NCBI GenBank assembly: GCA_024449915.1
Contig: JAMZAV010005076.1
Coordinates: 58,294 to 122,293, forward strand
Source of the DNA: Sweltsa coloradensis
Lineage: Eukaryota > Arthropoda > Insecta > Plecoptera > Chloroperlidae
Direction of reading: 5' to 3'
DNA: 64,000 bases
Shown piece after piece: positions 52,099-62,970 of this stretch (the first letter of the stretch is position 1; every line of letters begins with the position of its first letter). The notes under the pieces are model-generated. The model had not been told where the DNA came from. It saw only the letters and a program-made list of their open reading frames with translations, and did no database searches. Both the position numbers and the translations under genes were made by a program.

Positions 52099-52846
52099 AT
52101 TTTTTTTTTTATTTGGATTAAGGACGCGTCAACCGTTAGGTCATAATGCACCACTCTAGCCTAAGGGGGGGGGGACGAGGGGCCCATGCTGGTCAGAACC
52201 AGCCAGAGGTAGGGCCCGGGGTAGAATTGGCCCAGAGCATGGCTCTGCGAATCGTAAAAGGCGATGCAAGAGAAAAAGTCCACCTCGAAAACATCAGCTA
52301 GTAAGAGCGGTGTATTTTACACCCCGAAACTAGAGGCGAGCTCTGGCAATCGTCGTCGGAGACTTGCCCCCTTCCCTTAACGACTCCTCGGCGACGATGA
52401 CAATGACCAACAACGAACGATGACAAAGACAATGACGACCGCGACGTTAGCTCCTCTTACCCGTGGCTGGTTCTGACAAAGCATGGGCCCCTCCTCCCCA
52501 CCCCCTTTAGGCTAGAGTGGTGCATTATGACCTAACGGTTGACGCGTCCTTAATCCAAATAAACAAAAAATAGGTTGGGGGAGAAAGGGGGGTTTCTCAC
52601 GTCGCAGTCGTCATTGTCTTTGTCATCGTTCGTTGTGTCATTGTCATCGTAGCCGGGCGGTCGTCAAGAGAAGGGGGCAAGGTCCCGCACGATGATTGCC
52701 CGAGCTCGCATCTAGTTTTGGGGAGTAAGATACTCCGCTCTTTCTAGCTGATGTTTGCGAGGTGGACTTTTTCTTTTGAATCGCCTTTTACGAATAGCAG
52801 AGCCATGCTCTGGGTGGGCCGATTCTACCTCCGACACAGACGGGGG
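52099..52846 (-). mobile_element. SINE-A host copy split by an inverted SINE-A
   Basis: The first part (T-run, ATTTGGATTAAGGACGCG to AGCCAGAGG) is at 52099-52214. The second part (GGGGGAGAAAGGGGGGTTTCTCACG to ACACAGACGGGGG) is at 52572-52846. Joined, they give one normal SINE-A. Confidence 0.85.
52215..52571 (+). mobile_element. SINE-A inserted in opposite orientation, with target duplication
   Basis: Reads in sense on the plus strand from CCCGGGGTAGAATTGG to CCTTAATCCAAATAAACAAAAAA. Flanks AGGTAGGG (52207-52214) and AGGTTGGG (52572-52579) look like an 8-bp target duplication with one mismatch. This copy proves the element's polarity: an A-rich tail at the end that resembles LINE-I. Confidence 0.88.
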
Positions 52847-52849
52847 CCT

Positions 52850-52935
52850 TTGTTGACGGAGAATTTTAAGATTCCTACGCCTGTTGACCTGGGCAAGGTC
52901 TACTAGATCTCCGCCTCTCTCCGCCGATTCTAGTA
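52850..52935. repeat. Duplicated unit D, copy 2, right part with palindrome
   Basis: GACGGAGAATTTTAAGATTCCTACGCCTGTTGACC and the hairpin GGTCTACTAGATC...GATTCTAGTAGAACC, parallel to 50637-50735. Confidence 0.7.
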
Positions 52936-53089
52936 GAACTTGGAACTGGGTGACCTAATCACGCAGTTCGATTGCGACGTGAGTTGTAGCTCGTGGTAAT
53001 TTTATGATTTGACTTTCACGCAAATACAATTATTATTTTTAATAACTATTAATTGGGATCAACTATATTTTGGATTGGGTAATTGACCT

Positions 53090-53320
53090 AAGTCCTAAGA
53101 AAACGCCAAAGTCTTTGATAGACAAGCGAGAGAGTCATGTGTTGAATGCCCTGTAACATTTGTATTTAAGTTCATTGATTATTAAAGTATAATTGTAGAG
53201 TATTGAATAAGTTGTTTGATGGGCGCGTCAACTGTAAGTCATAATGCGCCACTCTAGCCTATGAAAGGCTAGGAAGAGGAGGAAAGACCCATGCTGGATC
53301 CAGCCTTACGTAGATCGAAG
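53090..53320 (-). repeat. SINE-D scrap and SINE-A head
   Basis: GAAAACGCCAAAGTC...GAGAGAGTCATGTGTTGAATGCCC (SINE-D type) at 53098-53150. SINE-A 3' end (GGGCGCGTCAACTGTAAGTCATAATGCGCCACTCTAGCC) at 53219-53320. Confidence 0.55.
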
Positions 53321-53995
53321 AATGGGAATGTTCCTAGTAACTCGACACGAGGCTCGCTCACTTGTCTAACATCAACTTTAGTGATTTCCTAGTACTAAGG
53401 TGCAAATGTAAGTTTTAAATAGTTGTACAGGTACCTAAAACCATAATGATATACGCGTTTATGAAAGTCCATTTTGAATAATAAGTAGATTAATTACAAG
53501 TAATGAGATGCGATTTGTTGCTTATAGTACACTGACCTTCATATTTGAAACACAATTACTTAATTCACCGACACGGGCGCTATACTTAACAAAATACCAC
53601 AGCAATAATACCTTCCTCCGTAATTAAACTAAAATAACAAAATTAAGAAGTGAGGACCCGGCACCTCCACCAACAATGCTATTCTTATGGAGTTTCAACT
53701 TTTCTCGCTCTACCCGGCACCTCCACCAAATGCTTATCAAAATCTGCTATTTTAATCATTTGTTTGTGACGGAATACAGTAAATTTGACTTTATTCTGAT
53801 AGAATTACACTGTGATGTGCATTTAATTCCAAATATCAACACCCGCTCAGTCACAGAACTGATAATCAGTGGGGAGATTTAATTTAAAGCCGACCAAGCC
53901 AACCCTGCAGGCGCCGACACCATTGACGAGCGAACATTGACCAACTATAGAGACCGGCGTATTTAAGTAGGAAACACCGATCAATCAAGCTGGAC
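53321..53995. other. No recognised feature
   Basis: AT-rich. A short motif CCCGGCACCTCCACCAA occurs twice (near 53658 and 53714). No gene supported. Confidence 0.4.
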
Positions 53996-54245
53996 ACGAT
54001 TCCAGCCCGCGGACAGCACCAGAATCAACAAGGCTAATTCGGAACAACCTGAGAATATATTATGTGCCTCGTTGCTAGGACGGCTCCAAAGTCAAATTTT
54101 ACTGATTCCTAAGCCTAGAACTGATTAAAGTCCAAATCAGAAGTAACAAACTCTTGCCTAGAGCGGGAATCGAACCCTGGACCTTCTGCACTGGAAGCAA
54201 AGCCTCTAACCACAAGGCCTACAAGGCAGACTTGTTTGGGTTCTC
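53996..54245 (-). mobile_element. SINE-C (tRNA-headed SINE), copy 2
   Basis: Minus strand: TTGTGGTTAGAGGCTTTGC, CTTCCAGTGCAGAAGG, GGGTTCGATTCCCGC (B box at about 54166-54176), then TTCTGATTTGGACTTTAATCAG and TTTGGAGCCGTCCTAGCAACG, as in the 62.75 kb copy. Confidence 0.8.
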
Positions 54246-54289
54246 TTGTTCCCTTGCTGGAAGTGTGCGGGTTAGTATAATGTTCACCC

Positions 54290-54430
54290 TGGACCATAAG
54301 TAAACTAGGACTAGTGAGCGAGCCATGTGTTGAGTACCCGGTAACATTCCCTTTTGAACCCGGGACCTCCCGAATAAAGTCGCGCGCCTAACGCTCGGGC
54401 CAACAATGTTGTCGGTATACATAATTAAAC
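54290..54430 (-). mobile_element. SINE-D, tRNA-like head
   Basis: Minus strand: TTGGCCCGAGCGTTAGGCGC (A-box-like), CCCGGGTTCAAAAGGG (B-box-like) and GTACTCAACACATGGCTCGC. Related pieces lie at 53.1, 54.49-54.54 and 54.83-54.89 kb. Confidence 0.6.
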
Positions 54431-54540
54431 CAACTTAACCAACTTACAGTGCATTCCACCCACACTCGTCTACTATAATAATATATAATATAAACTAGGA
54501 AAACGCCAGTCGTTGTAAGACGAGTGAGAGAGTACTTATA

Positions 54541-54832
54541 GTTTATTTGGATTAAGGACGCGTCAACCGTTAGGTCATAATGCACCACTCTAGCTTATGG
54601 GGAGGAGGGTCCCATTCTGGTCAGAACCAGCCACGTGCGGCAAAGGAAAAGGGAAGAGGCGTTCTCACGTCGCGGTCGACATTGTCTTTGTCATGGTTCG
54701 TTTAGTTACTGTCATCGTCGTAGAGGAGGTCGTCAAGGGAAAGAGGAGGTGTCCCAGACGACGATTGCCAGAGCTCAACTCTAGTGTCGGGTAGTAATAT
54801 ACTCAGCTCCTATAGCTGATGTTTGCGAGTGA
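54541..54832 (-). mobile_element. SINE-A inserted into a SINE-D copy
   Basis: TTTATTTGGATTAAGGACGCG to GCTGATGTTTGCGAG. On either side are SINE-D halves (GACGAGTGAGAGAGTACT and GAGTGAGTAGTCATGTGTTGATACCC). Confidence 0.8.
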
Positions 54833-54885
54833 GTAGTCATGTGTTGATACCCGGTTAATATTCCCTTTTCTCCGGCTAACTATAA

Positions 54886-55330
54886 CTCACGGATATCTCT
54901 TAACCAGAGAATAGGTTATTCCCATATGTGACACATGTGATGTACCTTTAACCGTACATCATATGCTATCAGAATGTACCAAATATGATGCATTGCGCAT
55001 GCAATTTGATTTCTCCCAATCATATGAAGAACTTCTATCATATGATAACGGCGACAAACTTTCTAAATTTCTCATACATTTCACATACTATTTAACAAAA
55101 TTTAATTCACATCATACAAATTTCTTTCTTTTCTTTCTTTTCATTCACATACATAACTTTTATTTTGCTATTACTTTCATCATCATCATTTTATTTTGTT
55201 ATTTATACACTAAGAAAACAATCTAATCATCAAACATACCTGCATTAACTCTTCTCATTTACTTTCATTCACAGGCGGCGCAATATGACCTAACCGGTTG
55301 AAGCGCCCTAGTTTCTCACGTCGTCGTCGA
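54886..55330 (+). mobile_element. LINE-I 3' end, the only clear plus-strand copy
   Basis: Coding end (GGATATCTCTTAACCAGAGAA, CATATGTGACACATGTGATG; plus-strand frame 54963 reads LSECTKYDALRMQF), then UTR and the terminus CGCCCTAGTTTCTCACGTCGTCGTCG. It shows the sense-strand GTC tail directly. Confidence 0.88.
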
Positions 55331-55432
55331 TTCAACAACGCGACTGTAAAAGCGTTTGCGAAGATTCCTAGAAATTTTAATAATTAATTATTTTTTAGTT
55401 TATAAAACAATAGACCTAAGGAAGAACAGTAC

Positions 55433-55490
55433 GACAACGTGAGAAACTAGGGCGCGTCAACCGTGAAGGTTGCACCAATCATTAATAATT
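55433..55490 (-). repeat. LINE-I-end/SINE-A hybrid scrap
   Basis: ACGACAACGTGAGAAACTAGGGCGCGTCAACCGTGAAGG. Confidence 0.6.
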
Positions 55491-55547
55491 GTTTAAATAT
55501 GTTATTGTATTATATTGTGAGTTAAACATTTTTCATATAAAATAAGT

Positions 55548-55872
55548 ATATTTAGATTTATGGATGCGTCAACCGTTAGGTCATAATGCACCTCCTTAAC
55601 CTAGTGGGGGGGAGGAGGGGCCCACGCTGGTCAGAACCAGCCACGGGTATGGGGAGGAAAGGGGGTTCTCACGTCGCGGTCGTCATTGTCTTCGTCATCG
55701 TTCGTGGTGTCATTGTCGTCATCGTCGTCAAGGGATCGTCAAGGGAAGGGGGCAAGATCCTCGACGACGATTGCCAGAGCTCGCCTCTAGTTTTGGGGAG
55801 TAAAATACTACCCTCCTTACAAGCTGATGTTTGCGAGGTGGACTTTTTCTCTTGTATCGACTTTTACGACTT
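55548..55872 (-). mobile_element. SINE-A, 5' end missing
   Basis: ATTTAGATTTATGGATGCGTC to CTTGTATCGACTTTTACG, well preserved. Confidence 0.88.
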
Positions 55873-56805
55873 TTACGCATATTCGCGTGAGTGAAAATAT
55901 GTTGATATTTTTGTGTCAATGTAAGGCTTTTGATTGACTTTAAAAAAAATTGTTAGCCGACTTGCAAGCAAGGCCCAGTTCCTACAACCGTGTTTTATTC
56001 TTTAGAAATTGTTTTAGTTTGATTGGTCGTCGTAAGAATTATAATCAATGGAATTATTTATTAACGTTTGATTGGTCCGTCATAAGAATTATGTTTTTGT
56101 TATTTAACACGTAAGTCCTATCCCCTTATAAGAATTCTAATTAGTGGGAACAGGCCCAAATGTATCGTCGAGGGTCTATAACTTATACAAAATAAAATTA
56201 TAATTTGCGACACGCAACACAAAAAAGAAGGCCTAATATCAAATACACTGACTGGCGTTGTACATCCATTAAACATCCATACGTCCGCACTAAACCCACT
56301 AACAATAATTGTCGAAAATGCTATTAAAACTGCGACATGAAGAAAATTTCATTCACGCAAATATATGTTTGACACAAAATTGAGCAAACTTTTCACGAGC
56401 AAGATAATATCTGGACCAGGGTCACGACACTGTTCCACCAAGACTACTGATTTCACACTGCTCCGAGATATCTTGATGAGATGGGGCACTTGAATCTGTT
56501 ATGATTTGGAAGTTGAATGTATATGCAAGTTGAGATATCGCTCTAATGAAAACCATTCCAGTTAATTGCTAATGGAAAAATGTCGTAGGCTGTCACTACT
56601 CGCTAGTACTAGCACAGTATCAATGAACAATAATGTTCGTAAACTGAAAACCCAGTCGCGATCCATCAAATAACTTGAGAAATACAGAGTGGGCAATGAA
56701 AACGTGTGGCGTTATACGGCCGGGCGCTATCTGATTCACATGAACGAGATCGGGCTGACGTCATACCTAGCCACACAGAGATATCCTTGTACCATGGGTC
56801 AGAAC
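55873..56805. other. No recognised feature
   Basis: ATTGGTCGTCGTAAGAATTATAATCAATGG and GATTGGTCCGTCATAAGAATTATG form a short imperfect tandem near 56020-56095. Nothing else assigned. Confidence 0.4.
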
Positions 56806-56920
56806 CAGCCACACTGCTCTAGCCTAGGCTGGGGATTGAGGAGATAAATCCCTCGCTGGTCTGAACAGACACAGCAAGGGTGAGGAAAGGGGGAGAGACG
56901 TCCTCTCTTAGTTGTCTTTT
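56806..56920 (-). repeat. SINE-A fragment
   Basis: CACTGCTCTAGCCTAGGCTGGGG...CTGGTCTGAACAGACACAGC. Confidence 0.5.
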
Positions 56921-56984
56921 AGCTTCCTGTAAGTATATTCGCTTTTTCTAGCAGGTCAAACCACGACAAAGTCACGAGTTGCAC

Positions 56985-57307
56985 TTCCCAATCTGAGTTA
57001 TTTCTTGTATCAAGACGCACACGCCAACTAAGATGGTTGTAGACACCTCGGTTGCTGGGCAGAGCGATGCTGGATATCTTCTCCCGGGTCCTAGGCTGGT
57101 TCACAGAGTCACGTCCAATGATTCTCTGTGCGACGAGACTTATAATGTATAAGAACACGAGCTCTGTAGATTCCCTGTTTTGAATAATTCCGTAGCTCTT
57201 ATGAACACCCAAGCCTGAAGTGAAGCTCCTAACAGAAACAAAAGCAACACTGACATCGGCTTGTTGGACTCACCGCCTTCGTTCACAACGTAAACAACAC
57301 GATTCAA
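56985..57307. repeat. Repeat family E, copy 3, uninterrupted
   Basis: TATCAAGACGCACACGCCAACTAAGATGG to CAACGTAAACAACACGATTC. The minus strand reads VAQRIIGRDSVNQPRTREKISSIAL, then NNSDWEVQLVTLSWFDL in one frame, and VVYVVNEGGESNKPMSVLLL in another. Conservation across three copies suggests former coding sequence; no family recognised. Confidence 0.65.
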
Positions 57308-57369
57308 AAAAGTCACGGCCACATGGATTGTTTCGTTCTTTTAAACTTTTGGCCTATTTTTATTTAGAT

Positions 57370-57655
57370 TTTTTGAGTATATTTGGATTAAGGGCGCGTT
57401 CTGATAGGTCATATTTCGCCACTCTAGCCTATGGCTACGGGAATGAAAACTATTTGCTATTTGCTGGTCAGAACGAGCCACGTTTAGGGGCAGGAAAAGA
57501 GGATCTCGTGTCGTGTCCTCATCGTCCTTGTCATCGTTTGTGTATTATTGGTTGTCTTCGTCGTCGGGAAGTCTTTCAAGCGAAGGGAAAGTGGTTCTCG
57601 ACGACGACCGCGAGAGACCCCCCTTTTAGTTTTGGGGAGTAATATTTTACTGCCC
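57370..57655 (-). mobile_element. SINE-A, diverged
   Basis: TATTTGGATTAAGGGCGCG, CTGGTCAGAACGAGCCACG, CTCGACGACGACCGCGAGAG. Confidence 0.7.
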
Positions 57656-57891
57656 TACATAATTGGCAGAATATTAATTATATTGTACTTGTCAAAAATA
57701 AATAAATCTTTTCACAGAATACATATACGAGATGGTCAAAAACAGGCAGAGGAGAATGGTTTTATTTTTTTAATTCAGACAACATAGTTATACCAGCAGA
57801 ATTGAAGAGAATAATAGGCCTAAAATCTAAAATATAAAATGGTAGAACATACTAAAACGTACATGCAATTTTGAAATTTTTGTGCATTTTG

Positions 57892-58238
57892 GCATTTATT
57901 TGAATTAGGGTGCGTCAACCGTTAGGACATACCGCGTCACATTAGCCTCTAGAGGAAATGTGAAGGACAATCAAATGCTGGTCACATGTCGTGGTCGTTA
58001 TCATCTTTTTCATAGTTCGTGTTGCTATGGTTGTCGTCGTCATCGTCGTCGTCGTCAAAAGGAAGGGGGGTGGTGGAGTGTACCCGATGACGATTGCCAG
58101 AGCTAGCCTGTGGAAAAATGCTCCATTTCATACTAGCTGATATTTGTTAGATGGAGATTTCTCTTTCCTCCCCCCTTTTTCCTTTAGCAGTGCCTTGCTC
58201 TATGCCCAATTCTACCCAGGATCCAGATTGTGTCTAGA
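57892..58238 (-). mobile_element. SINE-A, diverged
   Basis: ATTTGAATTAGGGTGCGTCAACCG to TCTACCCAGGATCCAG; (GTC)n expanded at 58035-58056. Confidence 0.72.
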
Positions 58239-58324
58239 TAATGTGGGGATAATAATCTTATTATGGACAGGACCAGCCTTTTATGGAGGAAGGTTGAGGA
58301 AAGGGTGGCACTGAATATATTTTG

Positions 58325-58475
58325 TGTTAAACTGCGCTACAACCGTTAGTTCATAATGCGCCACTCTAGTCTAGGGGATGTGGGGAGGATAATATCATGC
58401 TGGTCAGAACCAGCCACGGGTAGGGGGATGGAAGGGCGAAGTTCTTCACGTCGACGACCAGAGCACGCCTCGGGG
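58325..58475 (-). mobile_element. SINE-A 3' half
   Basis: CTGCGCTACAACCGTTAGTTC, CCACTCTAGTCTAGGGGATGTGG, GCTGGTCAGAACCAGCCACGGG. Confidence 0.75.
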
Positions 58476-58745
58476 AAAGTTAAGAGGATGGAAATGGATA
58501 TGATACCAAGACGAGACTTTGAAGCAGAGGATAAAGGTAAAATAAAAGTAGGAAGACCGAGAGAAAGATGGGGAAGATTGATCGAAGGAGACGTTGTAGA
58601 GCGAGGTGAATCGTGGAGCCAGGTGATGGAATTGTAGCCTTGGGAGGACAGGAAAGAGTGGGGAAAATTGGTGAAGCAGATGCAGGATGGAGATGATGAT
58701 GAAGATGTTGATGATGAAGAAACGCTGAGCCAGGCAATCTCGTAA
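58476..58745 (+). pseudogene. 3' end of a second LINE type (RTE/CR1-like C-terminus)
   Basis: The plus frame reads KIKVGRPRERWGRLIEGDVV. After a TAG stop at 58635-58637 it continues as PWEDRKEWGKLVKQ. GRPR-RW ... DR--W--LV is the usual C-terminal signature of RT ORFs in several LINE clades, distinct from LINE-I here. It ends in GATGATGATGAAGATG repeats that may be the element's microsatellite tail. A SINE-A fragment adjoins on the left. Confidence 0.65.
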
Positions 58746-59084
58746 AAAAATTATTTCTTGCCCTAGATATCGGTGTGAAGAACACCACTCAACCTGACGT
58801 TATTGGAATTGAATTTTGATTTAAATTATTATCGTTCACAGTCGTACTCGGCTGTACCTTTTCTGTTAACCTTTAAGTTTTGTTGTGTTTGTTTTTTATG
58901 TAGTTGTGGAACGCAAAATTGGTAGGTTTGAGTATATTTTGTGTATAATTTCAAGATTCATGTTTCTAAGTGCCCATTTCAGACAGGTATATGCTCTGCT
59001 TTAAGTGAACCAAAAGATAAGTAAGCCCTTGGTTGAGGACGAATAAAGAAATTCACCAAAACCAAAACTTTCAAGTTTAAAGTT
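58746..59084. other. Unassigned AT-rich DNA
   Basis: Only the shared motif TTGAGGACGAATAAAGAAATTCACC (59033-59058, also at 29.71 kb). Confidence 0.4.
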
Positions 59085-59235
59085 TTTCTGGATTAAGGGC
59101 GCATCAACCTTTAGGTCATAATGCACCACTTTAGCCTAGGGGATATGGGAAGGATGGGCCCATGCTGTCAGAACCAGCAACTGGTAATGGGAAAAAATTA
59201 GGGTTCTCACGTAGTTGTAGTCATTGGTGTGCAAC
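59085..59235 (-). mobile_element. SINE-A 3' half
   Basis: TGGATTAAGGGCGCATCAACC to GGTTCTCACGTAGTTGTAGTC. Confidence 0.75.
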
Positions 59236-59344
59236 CTGCTGTAACAAGTGCGTTGGTATCAGCAGATAACGATATTGAGGATGTTGGAGGTTTAAGACGA
59301 GATAACTTGAGACAATTGTTCTTGAAAACCATCCGAATCTGCGA

Positions 59345-59430
59345 AAGAAGTGAGAAACTTGGGCGCTTCAACCGGTTAGGTCATATTGCGCAACGTGTGA
59401 TATTAAAAGTTTGTTAAATTGAATTATTTG
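59345..59430 (-). mobile_element. LINE-I 3' end scrap
   Basis: AAGTGAGAAACTTGGGCGCTTCAACCGGTTAGGTC. Confidence 0.7.
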
Positions 59431-59859
59431 GACATACACTGTTTTTTAAAATAAATATTTTCTTTGTAATATTTCGACACAAGTCGAGTGTCTTTCTCAA
59501 ACTTAGGTTGAACAAAGGACAAATAAATATAAAATAATAAAAACGACCATGAAACATTTATGCCTACAAATTATGATTAATATGAAAATAAAACATTGCA
59601 GAAATAAATTATGTACAATAATAGGTGAGGAGAAGAACATGAACACCAAAACGTCAAACATTCAGTTTAAGACAGCAATGTACTAGGACTCACCTTAGGA
59701 CAAAACATATTCCATATTGAAGGACAATGGGCGCTAGGAGTACTCATGACGTTAGAATGTTCATGAAATGAAACAAGCTTCATTAAACTTCCTTTTATTC
59801 CAATTGGATTCTGGATCGCAATTGATAAAATTATGGTTTTCATATACATGTTCCTTCAT

Positions 59860-60414
59860 AACATTGTTTTCTAAATTTATGAAGAAAAATACAATTTCAA
59901 AGACTTAAGTGATAACTGTTTTGAATGCAAAATGAATTAAGTTAAATGTGAATTAAACTTAGTTTAAAAAATTATGCTTTAAATGATGAATTTAAAAACT
60001 TTGTTGTTATCATTATTTGTTAAGTTAAGTAAGTTTGTAAGTTCTCCATGTGATTGAGAAAGATCAAATTTTTGCACAATACATCATATTTTGGCACATT
60101 TTAATAGGCCGAGTAAAAAATAAATGAAACTATGAAAACATGATATACGTGTTGGTCAGAACCAACAGAGGCGGGTAGGAATATTTATAAAATTGAAACA
60201 ATATAGTAATACCAACAGAATGGCAGAGATTAGAACAATCTAAACATTGAACGGTGGACCACACAAACACGTGCTAAGTACTACGGAATTAATGAATTCA
60301 GGCGACGTCAGGTCATACCGAGCAGCAGTTAGATTGAAAGGTAATAAAATGTATTTAATGTGAGTTCGTTATTATCATAGGTTAAACAAAAATATTGTTC
60401 TATCTTTTGGTGAT
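59860..60414 (-). repeat. LINE-I UTR plus spacer, duplicated block copy 2
   Basis: Parallel to about 24760-25260: TTGTTTTCTAAATTTATGAAGAAAAATACAA, ACCAACAGAATGGCAGAGA, AACATTGAACGGTGGACCACAC and GTGAGTTCGTTATTAT. Confidence 0.7.
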
Positions 60415-60716
60415 TTTTATTTAGGGCGTGTCAACCGTTAGGTCACAGACTCATAATGGGAGGAATGACTCTGCTAATCAGCACTTGCCACGGGTATGGC
60501 AAGGAGAGGGGAAGGGGAAGTTCTAACGTCGCGGTCGTTATCGTCTTTGTCATTGTTCGTGTTGTCATTATCGGTATCGTTGGGGAGGTCGTCAAGGGAA
60601 CGGGGCCAGGTACCCGACGACGCTTGCCAGAGCTCGCTTCTAGGATTAGCAGTTACTCCGCTCTTATTAGCTGATGTTTGCGAGGTGAACTTTTTCTCTT
60701 AAATCGCCTTTTACGG
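60415..60716 (-). mobile_element. SINE-A, subtype of 25.3 kb
   Basis: GTGTCAACCGTTAGGTCACAGACTCATAATGGGAGG to TCTTAAATCGCCTTTTACGG. Confidence 0.82.
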
Positions 60717-61093
60717 TTTAGTTTATTTGGATTAAGGACGCGTCAACCGTTAGGTCATAATGCACCACTCTATCCTAGAGGGGGGGGAGGAGGGGCCCAT
60801 GCTGGTCAGAACCAGCCACGGGTAAGGGGAGGAAAGGAAGTTCTCACGTCACGGTCGTCATCGTCTTTGTCATCGTTCGTGTTGTCATTGTCGTCATCGT
60901 CGTCGAAGGGCGTCAAGGGTAAAGGGCAAGGACCCCGGCAATGATTGCCAGAGCTCGCCTCTAGTATCGGAGAGTAATATTATAATATACTCCCCAACCC
61001 ACAGGCAGATGTTTGCTATAAGGACTTTATCTCTTTCCTCGCCCACGGTTAGCAGAGCCATGCTCTGGGCCAACTTCTACCTCGGGCTCAGAC
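60717..61093 (-). mobile_element. SINE-A, full length
   Basis: Follows the previous copy head-to-tail: TTTATTTGGATTAAGGACGCG to TACCTCGGGCTCAGACAC. Confidence 0.88.
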
Positions 61094-61308
61094 ACACACA
61101 CGCTCAACCACGCTTATCAAACAAAACAAAGAGAAAACTAGTGCTCTTCAACCCGGTAAGTTATATTAGTCTGGTGGGTACAAGGAAAATAGTGCAAAAA
61201 CGTGGCTATTTGTGATACAAGCAAGCCGTTTTGCACACGTGTTATAATTTCCAATTTTAGCATTTTTTCCGCAGTTTATTATTTGTAGGTGATGTGGGGG
61301 GCGTGCGG

Positions 61309-61816
61309 TGGTAAATTCAAAAAGGGGGTTAACATTTTTGAAAAAAAATGGGTGGTCCATTTGGACGGTTCGAATGTCATTTTCACATATTTTGGGGACG
61401 GCAAATCGAATGAAAAATATTTCAAATTCGTAAGTCTAACCATTTGGGCCCCATCGGCGCCATTTTGGAAATTCCCCCCAAGTACAACGTTGATACCCAA
61501 AGCACGTAAATATGGCATGCTTGGTATCAATTTCCACTAAATCGTACTCCCCGAACACGCGGGTAACACTAAAATTGTGATAGAACAAACGAAACTCTCA
61601 GAATCCCGCCATTTTGGTTATTGTGGGTACCGGTAGGCACCAATTTGTAAGGTGAATAGACACATATGCATGTTTGGTGTCATGTTCGTGTATTTTTTCA
61701 GTCAATGATTATGTTTTTTGTCGAAAAATGTATAAGAGATAAGATTATCGTCCATTTTCTATAATTTGTCAATATTGTGTGCTTATTTTGTTAAGTGTCT
61801 ACAATGTGAACAACAT
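61309..61816 (+). repeat. Long inverted repeat, left arm
   Basis: Inverse of 63492-64000. Shared landmarks: TATGGCATGCTTGGTATCAATTTCC, CCCGAACACGCGGGTAACACT, TGTGGGTACCGGTAGG, CATATGCATGTTTGG, TTTTCTATAATTTGTCAATATTG and AATGTGAACAACAT. The frames at 61279-61540 are not supported as genes. Confidence 0.88.
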
Positions 61817-62540
61817 GAATATTGTACATGAAAAAAAGCCCATGCACTTAACATCAGACGAGCCAAACGATACCATCATGATCAGGTTATATTTCTACAA
61901 ATAACATATCAAAGGCTACTTGGCAGATTATCAATACTCATACTTAGGCACCTAGTCCCACAAATCAACTCACGGTCAACATGAGCGGAATTCCAAACTA
62001 TGACCCGAAAGTAATATCAAATCATCTCAACGAGTTCTTTTAAGGCTGGTATATGAACAGCCGACCTCGGACACAAATTATCTGGTGGTGAGTATAAACA
62101 GGAAATTTACTCAGTTTTTCTACATCCAACCACCATCTTGAAGAAGCCGATATCATCAAATCAAATACTGAATAACAAACCCTCAGCAGGCCGGCCTAGA
62201 TAATGTTCCTGGATTTTTGCTTACAAAAGTGGCAGCATCATTTCTCACACATTTGCATTTATCATAAATGCCTCCTTTTGCACAGGGACCTTCCCCTCCA
62301 AACTCAAAAGTGGCCAAAGTTTATACCCCTCAGCAAGCAAAACAACCGAGATCCTAACACTTATTCAAAAAATCATGTAAACCCGTCTGTCATCCTTGCT
62401 CTCTAAACAAAATATTCTAGAAGCCATACACACGGTTTATAGAATGGAAAATCCACTATTACTGCCATCTTCTCCGGGATCTTCTCATTCCTATCTGCAC
62501 TATACAAGGCACTCGGATCACAATGACCTGGCTATTGGAA
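61817..62540. other. Spacer of the inverted repeat, unassigned
   Basis: No transposase or other family recognised; possible decayed LINE sequence toward 62460. Confidence 0.4.
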
Positions 62541-62700
62541 TATTCTAAGACTTGAGTATTGAGTAAGGCGTTTGATACAGTTGATCATTGTATAATTCTC
62601 TCAAAAGTGGAATCTCTAGGCACAAGAGGTATAGCCAATAGATGGATTGCATCATTCCTATATCAGACTGCAGGTTCTGGAACTTATCAATATCGACGAA
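62541..62700 (+). pseudogene. Reverse transcriptase fragment of another LINE
   Basis: The plus strand reads SKAFDTVDHCIILSKVESL and GIANRWIASFLY, the motif A to 2a/B region of CR1/Jockey-type RTs. F-D-T-V-D-H is characteristic and differs from FDIEKAYD in LINE-I. About 50 residues; a fossil. Confidence 0.75.
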
Positions 62701-62744
62701 AATGAACAATTACTAAATTCCACTAACATTCCTTCAGTTCTGCC

Positions 62745-62970
62745 TGTGTAGTGTGGCTCGTTGGTCTTGTGGTTAGCGTATCTGCTTCCAATGCAGAAGG
62801 TCCAGGGTTCGATTCCCGCTAAAGCCAGAAGTTTTTTAACTTCTGATTTGGACTTCAGTCCATCAGTTCGTTTCTTAGGAGTTTGTAAACGGTGACTTTG
62901 GAGCCGTCCTAGCAACGAAGCAAATAATAAATTTCAGAGTTGTTCTTGTTGTGTGTTGTTGTTGTTGTGG
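62745..62970 (+). mobile_element. SINE-C (tRNA-headed SINE), copy 3, best preserved
   Basis: tRNA-like head: TTGGTCTTGTGGTTAGCG (D-arm/A-box region), TCTGCTTCCAATGCAGA (a five-pair anticodon-type stem with CCA in anticodon position), GGGTTCGATTCCC (B box, 62805-62817). The acceptor halves match only partly and the T stem has mismatches, so this is a SINE head and not a working tRNA. Body TTTGGAGCCGTCCTAGCAACG; tail (TTG)n. Confidence 0.82.

Noticed and set aside
58680..58740. Acidic coding exon (Asp/Glu-rich)
   Set aside because: A GATGATGAAGATG simple repeat after a LINE C-terminus and a stop codon; more likely a microsatellite tail.
61279..61540. Overlapping 83-residue frames on both strands
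   Set aside because: They fall in the inverted-repeat arm; the other arm does not keep either frame.
62757..62833. Possible functional tRNA gene
   Set aside because: Acceptor and T stems do not pair fully, and the same sequence heads two other SINE copies in the window.
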